This document shows positions 56,206 to 63,512 of a stretch of DNA of 64,000 bases, piece after piece. Source of the DNA: Deltaproteobacteria bacterium (lineage in GTDB: Bacteria > Desulfobacterota > Desulfuromonadia > Geobacterales > Geobacteraceae); assembly GCA_021848385.1 (NCBI GenBank), contig JAJZUQ010000001.1, positions 62,001 to 126,000 of the forward strand. Reading direction: 5' to 3'. Numbering within the stretch: the first letter of the stretch is position 1; the number at the start of each line of letters is the position of its first letter. Made by a program: the position numbers and the translations under genes. The notes under the pieces are model-generated. The model saw only the letters and a program-made list of their open reading frames with translations. It was not told the DNA's origin and did not search any database.

Positions 56206-56235
56206 ATGGTGGTAGAGTCTGGCAAGTTCGCTGAT

Positions 56236-56742
56236 GGTCGGCTCCGTTGATGCCGGGGGAGATCAGAGGGGGACTGGTGGCATCCGCTGGATTTCACGTT
56301 GGCAGGCTAAGTTTTAATCCATTTCCCCGACCCTGTCAAAGCCTTTGCCCGGCACCTCATTCTTCTGTTGCCATTTTGTTACCAGAGGGGGTATACTTAC
56401 TCATTAGAATAGAGGGTCAGGGCCGGATCATCTCATTATTGTATCCACTGTTTTACCGCGTCCGCCGACCGCCTAAATAGCTATTGACAAATGATTTTCA
56501 GGTATGCTATAGAATTTTACTATAATTAAATATATGGCTGTAACTTCCAGTAAAATAACCGGGTTATTATTTCTTAAATTTTAGCAACACTAAAAGAGCT
56601 GTCCGGGACGGATTGCTTCATCTTCCCGCCCCAGGCGCCTTCCACCCCCAGCCAACCTTGCGCCACGCTCCCCCCGTTCATTGCCGTCTGTCGCCGGATC
56701 ATCCACGGCTCCACCCTGCAGAAGGGCAGGAAAGGAGATTTA
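56236..56742 (+). other. Leader region of the hdr-flox operon
   Basis: This 507-base gap lies between divergent genes. It contains the promoter at 56484-56513 and then a leader of about 220 bases before hdrC. The first part of the leader is AT-rich (56513-56585) and the rest GC-rich. I see no known riboswitch pattern and no gene. GTTATTTTACTGG-like and CCGGGTTATTATT sequences near 56549-56572 offer a short weak dyad. Confidence 0.5.
56484..56513 (+). promoter_or_regulatory. Promoter of the hdr-flox operon
   Basis: TTGACA (56484-56489) and TATAGA (56508-56513) are separated by 18 bases in an AT-rich stretch. It is the only strong housekeeping-type promoter seen before hdrC. Long leader length leaves room for post-transcriptional control. 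Confidence 0.6.
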
Positions 56743-57327
56743 GTGAAGAATTCCAAAATGTATCTTTCCACCGAAACCATGAACCTTGGGTTCGTGCGGA
56801 AGGTGGAGGCCCTTTCCGGCAGCTCGGTGCGTCGCTGTTTCCAGTGCGGCAAATGCTCCGCCGGCTGCCCCATGCGCACCTTCATGGAGCACCCACCCAA
56901 CCGGATCGTCCGTCTGCTCCAGCTCGGCCAGTGGGAGCGGGTACTTGCCGGCCGCTCCATCTGGTACTGTGCCTCCTGCGAGACCTGCTCCACCCGTTGC
57001 CCCAACAAGGTGGACCTGGCTGCGATCATGGACGCCCTGCGCAAACTTTCCTGGGACGCCAACGGCCCCTCCAAGGAGAGCTACGTCCAGCTTGCCAACC
57101 GCCTGTTCATCGAGAACATAAAGACCTACGGCCGCCAGTACGAGATGCGGCTTGCCGCGGTCTTCAACATCAAGAGCGGCCAGTTCATGAAGGACTTTCT
57201 TCTCGGCCCCAAACTCCTCACCAAGGGGAAGCTGAAGGTGTTCCACCAGAAAAACCGGAACATCGGTGAGATCGAACAGATATTCTCCCGCATCGAGGAG
57301 ATGCGGAAAAAAGGTGAAGCACCTTAA
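56743..57327 (+). CDS. hdrC: Heterodisulfide reductase subunit C-like iron-sulfur protein
   Basis: HdrC carries two [4Fe-4S] clusters that link HdrB to HdrA. The 194-residue protein has RRCFQCGKCSAGCPM (residues 26-40) and CASCETCSTRCPNKVD (residues 73-88), each a CxxCxxCxxxCP ferredoxin motif. A helical tail follows. The GTG start has AAAGGAGAT just upstream. It opens the hdrCBA-floxDCBA operon. Confidence 0.92.
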   Translation: MKNSKMYLSTETMNLGFVRKVEALSGSSVRRCFQCGKCSAGCPMRTFMEHPPNRIVRLLQLGQWERVLAGRSIWYCASCETCSTRCPNKVDLAAIMDALRKLSWDANGPSKESYVQLANRLFIENIKTYGRQYEMRLAAVFNIKSGQFMKDFLLGPKLLTKGKLKVFHQKNRNIGEIEQIFSRIEEMRKKGEAP

Positions 57328-57330
57328 GGC

Positions 57331-57398
57331 AGTTTTGAGTTGTGAGTTTTGAGTTTAATGCCTGTCAATTGAGAACTGGGAACTCAAAACTAAGAACT
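57331..57398. repeat. Dyad element in the hdrC-hdrB spacer
   Basis: AGTTTTGAGTTGTGAGTTTT and GAGTTT (57331-57356) pair with GAGAACTGGGAACTCAAAAC and TAAGAACT (57371-57398). The arms are built of degenerate GAACTCAAAACT units. Confidence 0.7.
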
Positions 57399-57414
57399 AT
57401 AAAAAAGGTATGTC

Positions 57415-58296
57415 ATGAAAAATGTCCTCAATTATTCCTACTACCCCGGCTGCTCGCTTCACGCTTCGGCCAAGGAGTACGACGAGTCCACGAAAGGGGT
57501 GTTCAAGGCCCTGCGGATCGGCCTGAATGAAGTGCCCGACTGGTTTTGCTGCGGTGCCACCCCGGCCCACAACGTGGACGAGCTGTTGTCCCTCTCTCTC
57601 TGCGCCAAGAATCTCTCCCTCGCCGACAATGTGGAGGGGGACCTGGCGGTGGCCTGTGCCGCCTGCTTCTCCCGGCTCAAGACTGCCCAGCACCGGCTGA
57701 CGGAGAACGATATCAAGCGGAAGCAGGTGGAGACCGCCATTGCCGGCGCCGTTTCCCTGGAAAAGCCGGTCAAGCACCTGCTGGAGATCCTGGCGAAGGA
57801 CTATGGCCTTGACCGGCTCGCCGACGCGGTCAAAAAGCCCCTGAACGGCCTGAAGGTTGCCACCTACTATGGCTGTCTCCTCACCCGCCCCCCCGATGTG
57901 CCGGAACTGGACTGCTGCGAGGCGCCGACCATCATGGAAAACGTCATTGCCGCCACCGGGGCGGAGCCGGTCGCCTGGAGCCACCGGCTGGAGTGCTGCG
58001 GGGCCAACTTCACCCTGTCGCGCCCTGGCGTGGTCCTCAATCTCTCCAACGCGATCCTCGCCTCGGCCAAGAGAGCCGGCGCCGACTGCATCATGGTCGC
58101 CTGCCCCCTCTGTCACGGCAACCTGGACATCCGCCAGAAGGAGATCGAAGAGGCCAACGGTACCCGCTACGGGATGCCGGTGTTCTACATGACCCAGCTC
58201 CTCGGTCTGGCGGTAGGGGTGCCGGCGGGGAAACTGGGGCTCGACAGCATGATCGTCAACCCGCTGCCTCTGTTGAAGGAAAAGGGTCTCGTTTAA
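57415..58296 (+). CDS. hdrB: Heterodisulfide reductase subunit B-like catalytic subunit
   Basis: HdrB holds the noncubane [4Fe-4S] clusters that reduce disulfide-type substrates. The 293-residue protein has two CCG-type cysteine domains: the first with YPGCSLHASAKEYD and WFCCGATPAHNVD, the second with YYGCLLTRP, LDCCEAPTI and LECCGANFTLSRP, then VACPLCHGNLD. In methanogens the substrate is CoM-S-S-CoB; in this kind of bacterium the natural disulfide is not known from sequence. AAAGG lies seven bases before the ATG. Confidence 0.92.
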   Translation: MKNVLNYSYYPGCSLHASAKEYDESTKGVFKALRIGLNEVPDWFCCGATPAHNVDELLSLSLCAKNLSLADNVEGDLAVACAACFSRLKTAQHRLTENDIKRKQVETAIAGAVSLEKPVKHLLEILAKDYGLDRLADAVKKPLNGLKVATYYGCLLTRPPDVPELDCCEAPTIMENVIAATGAEPVAWSHRLECCGANFTLSRPGVVLNLSNAILASAKRAGADCIMVACPLCHGNLDIRQKEIEEANGTRYGMPVFYMTQLLGLAVGVPAGKLGLDSMIVNPLPLLKEKGLV

Positions 58297-58300
58297 CCCC

Positions 58301-58424
58301 TTGAACCGCCCGCTCCCTGCGGTCGCTCAAGACGCAAAGAGCGCAAAGTTAAAAAACCAATTTTTGGTTTAACCCAAATATATTTTCGCTTTCCTTTGCG
58401 TACTTTGCGTCTTAGCGGTGAAAG
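58301..58424. repeat. GAACCGC-type dyad element in the hdrB-hdrA spacer
   Basis: The left arm contains TTGAACCGCCCGCTCC and GACGCAAAGAGCGCAAAG (58301-58348). The right arm contains CTTTGCGTACTTTGCGTC and TTAGCGGTG (58394-58420). An inner hairpin AAACCAATTTTTGGTTT lies at 58354-58370. It belongs to the same family as 27332, 61141 and 62290. Confidence 0.75.
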
Positions 58425-58456
58425 ATTGTTGGTTTTACGTTTTGAGGAGTTTGTAA

Positions 58457-60454
58457 ATGTCAAGAATCGGCGTTTTTGTCTGCCATTGTGGTGAAAACAT
58501 CTCCCGTACCGTGGATGTGGAGCGGGTCGCGGCGGAGATCGGGAAGCTCCCCGGGGTGGCGCTGGCCACCGACTACAAGTACATGTGCTCCGATCCGGGG
58601 CAGGGGCTCCTCAAGAAGGCGGTGGCCGAGCACAAGCTGGACGGGCTCGTGGTCGCAGCCTGCTCCCCCCGCATGCACGAGAAGACCTTCCGCAATGCGG
58701 CGAAGGCCGCCGGCCTGAATCCGTTTCTCTGCGAGATGGCCAACATCCGCGAGCACTGCTCCTGGGTCCATGAGGACCGGGAGGAAGCGACCGCCAAGGC
58801 GATCGACATCGTACGGCTCATGGTGGAACGGGTGAAGAAGGACAAGGCGCTCCAGCCGATCACCGTTCCCATCACCAAGCGGGCGCTCGTCATCGGTGGC
58901 GGCATCGCCGGCATCCAGGCAGCCCTTGACATTGCCGATTGCGGCCACCAGGTGCTCCTGGTGGAGCGGGAACCCTCCATTGGCGGCCACATGGCCCAGC
59001 TTTCCGAGACCTTTCCCACCCTGGACTGTTCCCAGTGCATCATGACCCCCAAGATGGTGGACGTGGCCAACCACCCCAACATCAAGCTCTACACCTGGTC
59101 CGAAATAGAGCATGTCGACGGCTATATCGGCAACTTTCAGGTTACCATCCGCAAGAAGGCCCGCTCCGTCGACATGGACAAGTGCACCGGCTGCGGCATC
59201 TGCATGGCCAAGTGCCCCCAGAAGAATATCAAGAGCAAGTTCGACTGCGGGCTCGGCACCCGGCCGGCAATCTACGTCCCGTTCCCCCAAGCGGTCCCCA
59301 ATACCCCGGTTATCGACCGGGAAAACTGCACGTACTTCAAGTCCGGCAAGTGCGGGGTCTGCGCCAAGGTCTGCGGTCCGGGCGCTGTCGACTATGACCA
59401 GCAGGACGAACTGATTACTGAACCGGTGGGGGCCATCGTCGTCGCCACCGGATTCGAGCTCTACAGCATCGCCGAAAAGCCGAAGGGCTCTTCCATCAAG
59501 GGCTACGGGGAATTCGGCCACGGCACCATCCCCGATGTCATCGACGGAATGACCTTTGAACGGCTCGCCTCGGCCAGCGGCCCCACTGGCGGCAAGATTC
59601 TCCGCCCTTCCGACGGCAGGGAGCCGAAGCAGGTGGTCTTTGTCCAGTGCGTCGGCTCACGGGCACGGGAGAAGGGGATATCCTACTGCTCCAAGGTCTG
59701 CTGCATGTACACCGCCAAGCACACCATGCTCTACAAGCACAAGGTCCATGACGGACAGGCCTATGTCTTCTTCATGGACGCCCGCACCCCCGGCAAGAGC
59801 TACGACGAGTTCTGGCGGAGGGCGGTGGAGGAAGAGGAAGCGGTCTACATCCGCGGCATGGTCTCCCGCCTCTACCAGAAGGGGGACAAGATCGTGGTCA
59901 TGGGGAGCGACGTGCTGGTTGGCGTCCAGGTGGAGATCGAGGCGGACCTGGTGGTCCTTGCCACGGCGGTTCAGCCCCGGCAAGGGGCCGATTCCCTCGC
60001 CCAGAAGCTCGGTATCTCCTACGACACATACAATTTCTATTCCGAGGCCCACGCCAAACTGAAGCCCGTGGAGTGCGCCACCGCCGGGATCTATCTGGCA
60101 GGCGCCTGCCAGGGACCGAAGGATATCCCGGACACCGTCTCCCAGGCCTCCGCCGCTGCGGCCAAGGTGATGACCCTTTTCTCCAGGGATCAGCTGGAAC
60201 GGGAGCCGATCGTGGCGCGGGTCAACGAGAGAAACTGCGTCGCCTGCTTCTCCTGCAAGAAGGTCTGCCCCTACGGCGCCGTGGAGGAGAAGGAGATCCG
60301 CGACCGGCAGGGGAACCTGATCCGGGTGGTGGCCTACGTCAACCCCGGCGTCTGCGGCGGTTGCGGCACCTGCCAGGCCACCTGTCCCTCCAAGTCCGTG
60401 GAACTGGACGGGTATACGGACGAGCAGGTCATGGCAATGATCGAAGCGCTGTGA
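58457..60454 (+). CDS. hdrA: Heterodisulfide reductase subunit A-like flavoprotein
   Basis: HdrA is the FAD subunit where electron bifurcation takes place in HdrABC complexes. The 665-residue protein begins RIGVFVCHCGENISRTVD. It has a thioredoxin-reductase-like FAD fold with GGGIAGIQAALDIADCG near residue 140 and the HdrA cysteine motif TFPTLDCSQCIMTPKM. It also has a ferredoxin insert CTGCGICMAKCPQKN and two C-terminal ferredoxin motifs (CVACFSCKKVCPYGAV, CGGCGTCQATCPSKSV). Cys occupies positions that are selenocysteine in some relatives. GGAG lies seven bases before the ATG. Confidence 0.94.
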   Translation: MSRIGVFVCHCGENISRTVDVERVAAEIGKLPGVALATDYKYMCSDPGQGLLKKAVAEHKLDGLVVAACSPRMHEKTFRNAAKAAGLNPFLCEMANIREHCSWVHEDREEATAKAIDIVRLMVERVKKDKALQPITVPITKRALVIGGGIAGIQAALDIADCGHQVLLVEREPSIGGHMAQLSETFPTLDCSQCIMTPKMVDVANHPNIKLYTWSEIEHVDGYIGNFQVTIRKKARSVDMDKCTGCGICMAKCPQKNIKSKFDCGLGTRPAIYVPFPQAVPNTPVIDRENCTYFKSGKCGVCAKVCGPGAVDYDQQDELITEPVGAIVVATGFELYSIAEKPKGSSIKGYGEFGHGTIPDVIDGMTFERLASASGPTGGKILRPSDGREPKQVVFVQCVGSRAREKGISYCSKVCCMYTAKHTMLYKHKVHDGQAYVFFMDARTPGKSYDEFWRRAVEEEEAVYIRGMVSRLYQKGDKIVVMGSDVLVGVQVEIEADLVVLATAVQPRQGADSLAQKLGISYDTYNFYSEAHAKLKPVECATAGIYLAGACQGPKDIPDTVSQASAAAAKVMTLFSRDQLEREPIVARVNERNCVACFSCKKVCPYGAVEEKEIRDRQGNLIRVVAYVNPGVCGGCGTCQATCPSKSVELDGYTDEQVMAMIEAL

Positions 60455-60570
60455 ACGAGCACTTTTCCGCTCACTCTGCGTAAGTCTTCGGGATCGCTTG
60501 TGCGGCGTACTTCCAGTACGCCTCCGCGCTCTCCCTTGACAGCCTTGATTGAGCGAAAAATTGCTCGTTC
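60453..60570. repeat. 118-bp palindromic element, copy 3, in the hdrA-floxD spacer
   Basis: Arms GAACGAGCA and TGCTCGTTC are perfect inverted copies. The next blocks TTTTCCGCTCA and TGAGCGAAAAA pair nearly perfectly, and the centre is GGCGTAC-TTCCA-GTACGCC. GTGCGGCGT and CGCCTCCGC are shared with copy 1. It begins two bases before the end of the hdrA stop codon. Confidence 0.85.
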
Positions 60571-60588
60571 ATCCATAGAGGTTAATTT

Positions 60589-61089
60589 ATGCACGCTGAA
60601 AAACAGAAACACGACTTCGAACCGAAAATTGTCGCCTTCGTCTGCACCTGGTGCACCTACGCCGGGGCGGACCTGGCCGGGACGAGCCGGATGCAGTACC
60701 CGAGCAATGTCCGGGTCCTCAAGTTCCCCTGCACCGGGCGTATCGACCCGGTTTTCATCCTCCGTGCCTTCCAGCGCGGTGCCGACGGGGTGCTGGTTTC
60801 CGGCTGCCATCCCGGCGATTGCCATTACATGGCGGGGAACCTCCATGCCCGACGTCGTTTCGCCGCTTTCCGGGGGCTGCTTGACTTCGTCGGCGTCGAC
60901 CTGAACCGCCTCCAATTCTCCTGGGTCTCGGCCGCCGAGGGGGGAAAATGGGTCGACGTGGTGACGGAGTTGACGGAACGGATCCGCGCCATGGGTCCGA
61001 TGGAAGAGTTCAAGGCGCTGGAGACGGAAGAGTGCTGGTCGGGCGCGCTGGCTACCCCGGAACTGCAAGAGGCGTATAAGGCAATCTGA
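60589..61089 (+). CDS. floxD: MvhD/FloxD-like iron-sulfur subunit
   Basis: The MvhD family passes electrons between HdrA and a hydrogenase or oxidoreductase. The 166-residue protein has the [2Fe-2S]-type pattern FVCTWCTYAGADLAG, FPCTGRIDPVFIL, and the conserved SGCHPGDCHYMAGN. A Flox flavin oxidoreductase is encoded downstream and no NiFe hydrogenase is present, so the name FloxD is preferred. The ribosome site is AGAGG. Confidence 0.9.
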   Translation: MHAEKQKHDFEPKIVAFVCTWCTYAGADLAGTSRMQYPSNVRVLKFPCTGRIDPVFILRAFQRGADGVLVSGCHPGDCHYMAGNLHARRRFAAFRGLLDFVGVDLNRLQFSWVSAAEGGKWVDVVTELTERIRAMGPMEEFKALETEECWSGALATPELQEAYKAI

Positions 61090-61096
61090 TACACCC

Positions 61097-61313
61097 CACC
61101 ACAGAGACGCAGAGACACGGAGAAAACCCTTGAGAGTCTGTTGAACCGCGAAGACGCGAAGAGCGCTAAGAAAAACAAAGGAAAAAATCCGGTCTTGGTT
61201 TTTACCACTAAAAAGATTTTAGGTGTTCTTGTCTTTCTTGGCGCCCTTTGCGGCTTTGCGGTTCAAAGGTTTTTTGCTCTTGCCGTTCTCAGTAGCTCTG
61301 TGCCTCTGTGGTG
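61097..61313. repeat. CACCACAGAGACGCAGAG dyad element, outer
   Basis: The left arm is CCACCACAGAGACGCAGAGA and CACGGAGAA (61097-61123). The right arm is TTCTCAGTAGCTCTG and TGCCTCTGTGGTG (61286-61313). Together they form an outer dyad whose arms are 160 bases apart. A different element (61141-61269) lies between them. Confidence 0.7.
61141..61269. repeat. GAACCGC-type dyad element nested in the previous one
   Basis: TTGAACCGCGAAGACGCGAA and GAGCGCTAAG (61141-61170) pair with CTTTCTTGGCGCCC and TTTGCGGCTTTGCGGTTCAA (61232-61266). An inner AT-rich hairpin lies between the arms. It is the same family as 27332, 58301 and 62290. Confidence 0.75.
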
Positions 61314-61326
61314 AAAAAGGTTTTCC

Positions 61327-62274
61327 ATGAACAATACAGCACAAAAACTTGAAACAGCCACCCCCCTTGACACCTCCTGCTATGCCGCCGTCACCGACGC
61401 TATCCGGAAGGAAGCGAGTCGGATCCTCACCGACGGGACGGTAACGGCAGTGGTGGGGTACAAGGCGGGGCGCCGCGCCGGCACCACCATGCCGGCCATC
61501 GTCACTGACCCGGCCAAGGCTACTGAGCTGATCTTCTCCCCTGCCTGCGTCAACAACCTCGCCCTCTACCTTACCAAGGCGAAGAAGGACGTGGTCAAAA
61601 AGGGGCGGGTTGCCATTGTCGCCAAAGGGTGCGATATGCGCGCCCTGGCCGGCCTCATGGGGGAATCCCAGCTGAAACGGGAGGAGATATTCATCATCGG
61701 CGTGGTCTGCGCCGGTGTTAAGGGGAGCGGGGCCGTGAACGGCGAGCCGCTCACCACCGGAAATCTTGCCCGCAAATGCCGGGAATGCACCGTCCACACG
61801 CCGGAGGGGGCGGACCTTACCGCCGGTACCCTTCCCTCACTGCCGGAACTGACGCCGGTGGAGGCCGAGGAGATGGCCCGGCTGGATGCCATGACCCCGG
61901 CGGAGCGCTGGGCGTTCTGGAAGGAGCAGTTTTCCCGCTGCGTGCGCTGCATGGCCTGCCGCCAGGTCTGCCCCTTCTGCTACTGCGAACAGTGCCTCTG
62001 CGACAAGAACCGCCCCCAGGCGGTGGAGAGTACCCCCCGGCCGGCGGGAAACATGGCCTGGCACATCGTCCGCGCCATGCACCTGGCGGGGCGCTGCGCC
62101 GGCTGCGCCGAGTGCGAGCGGGTCTGCCCCATGGACATCCCCCTGAACCTCCTCAACCGGAAGATGGCACTGGAGATGAAGGAACTGTACGGCTTCGAGG
62201 CGGGACTCACTCCCGTGGAGAAGGGGCCGCTGGCGGAGTACAAGGATAACGACGACCAGTCGTTCATCAAGTGA
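61327..62274 (+). CDS. floxC: Iron-sulfur/F420-hydrogenase-beta-like subunit (FloxC-like)
   Basis: The 315-residue protein has an N-terminal domain with conserved Gly and Cys (VVGYKAGRRAG, AKGCDMRALAGL) reminiscent of the FrhB/FdhB family. Then it has a ferredoxin-type region: RCVRCMACRQVCPFCYCEQCLC, followed by RCAGCAECERVCPMDIPL. It probably carries [4Fe-4S] clusters between FloxB/FloxA and FloxD. It ends 154 bases before floxB, with a dyad element between. The flox letter is assigned by position and content and could be exchanged with its neighbour. Confidence 0.8.
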   Translation: MNNTAQKLETATPLDTSCYAAVTDAIRKEASRILTDGTVTAVVGYKAGRRAGTTMPAIVTDPAKATELIFSPACVNNLALYLTKAKKDVVKKGRVAIVAKGCDMRALAGLMGESQLKREEIFIIGVVCAGVKGSGAVNGEPLTTGNLARKCRECTVHTPEGADLTAGTLPSLPELTPVEAEEMARLDAMTPAERWAFWKEQFSRCVRCMACRQVCPFCYCEQCLCDKNRPQAVESTPRPAGNMAWHIVRAMHLAGRCAGCAECERVCPMDIPLNLLNRKMALEMKELYGFEAGLTPVEKGPLAEYKDNDDQSFIK

Positions 62275-62289
62275 TCAGTATTCTAAACC

Positions 62290-62411
62290 TCTGAACCGCC
62301 CGTTCGCTCTGCTCACTCAAGACGCGAAGCGCAAAGAAGAACGAGCAAGGTTAGCCCCTTGCCGTGTCCATCCAGGTTTTCTCAGCGTACTTTGCGCCTT
62401 GCGGTGCAAAG
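62290..62411. repeat. GAACCGC-type dyad element in the floxC-floxB spacer
   Basis: The left arm CTGAACCGCCCGTTCGCTC and GACGCGAAGCGCAAAG (62290-62336) is inverted as CGTACTTTGCGCC and TTGCGGTGCAAAG on the right (62386-62411). It shares its left-arm opening GAACCGCCCG(T/C)TC with the copy at 58301. Confidence 0.72.
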
Positions 62412-62428
62412 TTTTTAAGGGTCTTAGC

Positions 62429-63445
62429 ATGCCGAAAATGATTACCGAACAGAACCTCCGCCTCCTCATCGATACCCTCGTTAACGGGGGTGCCCGGGTG
62501 GTCGGCCCCAAACAGGCCGGAGCAATGACCCTCTACGAACCCCTGACGACGGGGGATGAGCTGGTCCTGGACCAGCTGCCGCGCCGTTCCGCCAAGGAGA
62601 CGTTCTTCCCCGTCTGCGAGACCATCCTCTCCTTCGAAAGAAAAGAGGGAAAGACGACGGTGCAGGACGTTGATGTCTGCGCCGTTCCGGAGACGGTACT
62701 GATCGGCGCCCGCCCCTGCGACGCGGCGGCGCCGGGAATCCTTGATGCGGTCTTTTCCTGGGACTATAAGGACGAATTCTTCCTGGAGCGGCGGCGCAAG
62801 ACTACCATCATCGGCCTTGCCTGCACGAAGGCAGATGACGCCTGCTTCTGCACGGCGGTGGGGCTTTCCCCTGCCGATATGAAGGGGTCCGACCTCTTCC
62901 TGACGCCGCTGGAAGGTGGGGGATATGCCTGCGAAGCGCCGACGGAGAAGGGCGAACGCCTCATGGCCCGCCATCCCAAGCTCTTCAGCGATACAGACAG
63001 CGCAAAACCCCTCCCTCTGGGGGAACCGGCGGTGGAGAAGCTTGACCTGAAGAAGATCAAGGCGTGGCTCGACGGCAACTTCGAGAGCCCCCTCTGGAAC
63101 GGGATCGCCGACCGCTGTGCCGGCTGTGGCGCCTGCGCCTTCCTCTGCCCGGTCTGCCACTGTTTTGACATTAACGACGAAGGGACCGCCGACAAGGGTG
63201 AGCGCCGCAAGCACTGGGACGCCTGCGGTTTCGGCAAGTTCACCAACCATGCCTCCGGCCACAACCCGCGGGACATCCAGAACAAGCGCTACCGCAACCG
63301 GATCATGCACAAGTTCAAATATTACGACGACAAGTTCGGCCAGACGCTCTGTACCGGCTGCGGCCGCTGCATCCGCAACTGCCCGGTCGGGATCGATATC
63401 TATGAAGTCATCGAAGAAATACACCGGAAAGGGACTGGGGACTAG
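62429..63445 (+). CDS. floxB: Dicluster ferredoxin subunit (FloxB-like, sulfhydrogenase beta-like)
   Basis: The 338-residue protein has the N-terminal domain of the sulfhydrogenase beta/HydB family (VVGPKQAG...YEPL, IGARPCDAAAPGILDAVF, IGLACTKADDACFCTAVGL). Two C-terminal [4Fe-4S] motifs follow, RCAGCGACAFLCPVCHCFD and LCTGCGRCIRNCPVGID. The partner of this family is a flavoprotein gamma subunit, and such a gene follows. I start at the ATG at 62429 (AAGGG upstream) rather than the TTG at 62399 inside the repeat. The last codons and stop (GTGD) are made of the GGGACTGGGGACTAG repeat arm that starts at 63431. Confidence 0.85.
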   Translation: MPKMITEQNLRLLIDTLVNGGARVVGPKQAGAMTLYEPLTTGDELVLDQLPRRSAKETFFPVCETILSFERKEGKTTVQDVDVCAVPETVLIGARPCDAAAPGILDAVFSWDYKDEFFLERRRKTTIIGLACTKADDACFCTAVGLSPADMKGSDLFLTPLEGGGYACEAPTEKGERLMARHPKLFSDTDSAKPLPLGEPAVEKLDLKKIKAWLDGNFESPLWNGIADRCAGCGACAFLCPVCHCFDINDEGTADKGERRKHWDACGFGKFTNHASGHNPRDIQNKRYRNRIMHKFKYYDDKFGQTLCTGCGRCIRNCPVGIDIYEVIEEIHRKGTGD

Positions 63446-63500
63446 GGATTAGGGACTATTAACGGCTTAAAACTAGCCTCTAGTCCCCATCCCCTAGCCT
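63431..63500. repeat. GGGACTAGGGATT-type dyad in the floxB-floxA spacer
   Basis: GGGACTGGGGACTAGGGATT and AGGGACT (63431-63457) are imperfectly inverted as AGCCTCTAGTCCCC and ATCCCCTAGCCT (63475-63500). The left arm provides the C-terminal codons and stop of floxB. Confidence 0.72.
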
Positions 63501-63512
63501 CTGAATTTTCAC

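Noticed and set aside
58325-58350. GACGCAAAG block resembling the core of a GEMM riboswitch
   Set aside because: The other conserved GEMM parts are missing, and the block belongs to a dyad repeat found in several unrelated spacers.
58460-59521. 353-codon minus-strand frame
   Set aside because: Antisense shadow of hdrA.
58457-61089. Selenocysteine in HdrA or FloxD
   Set aside because: The relevant positions are ordinary Cys codons, and both frames are open without UGA.
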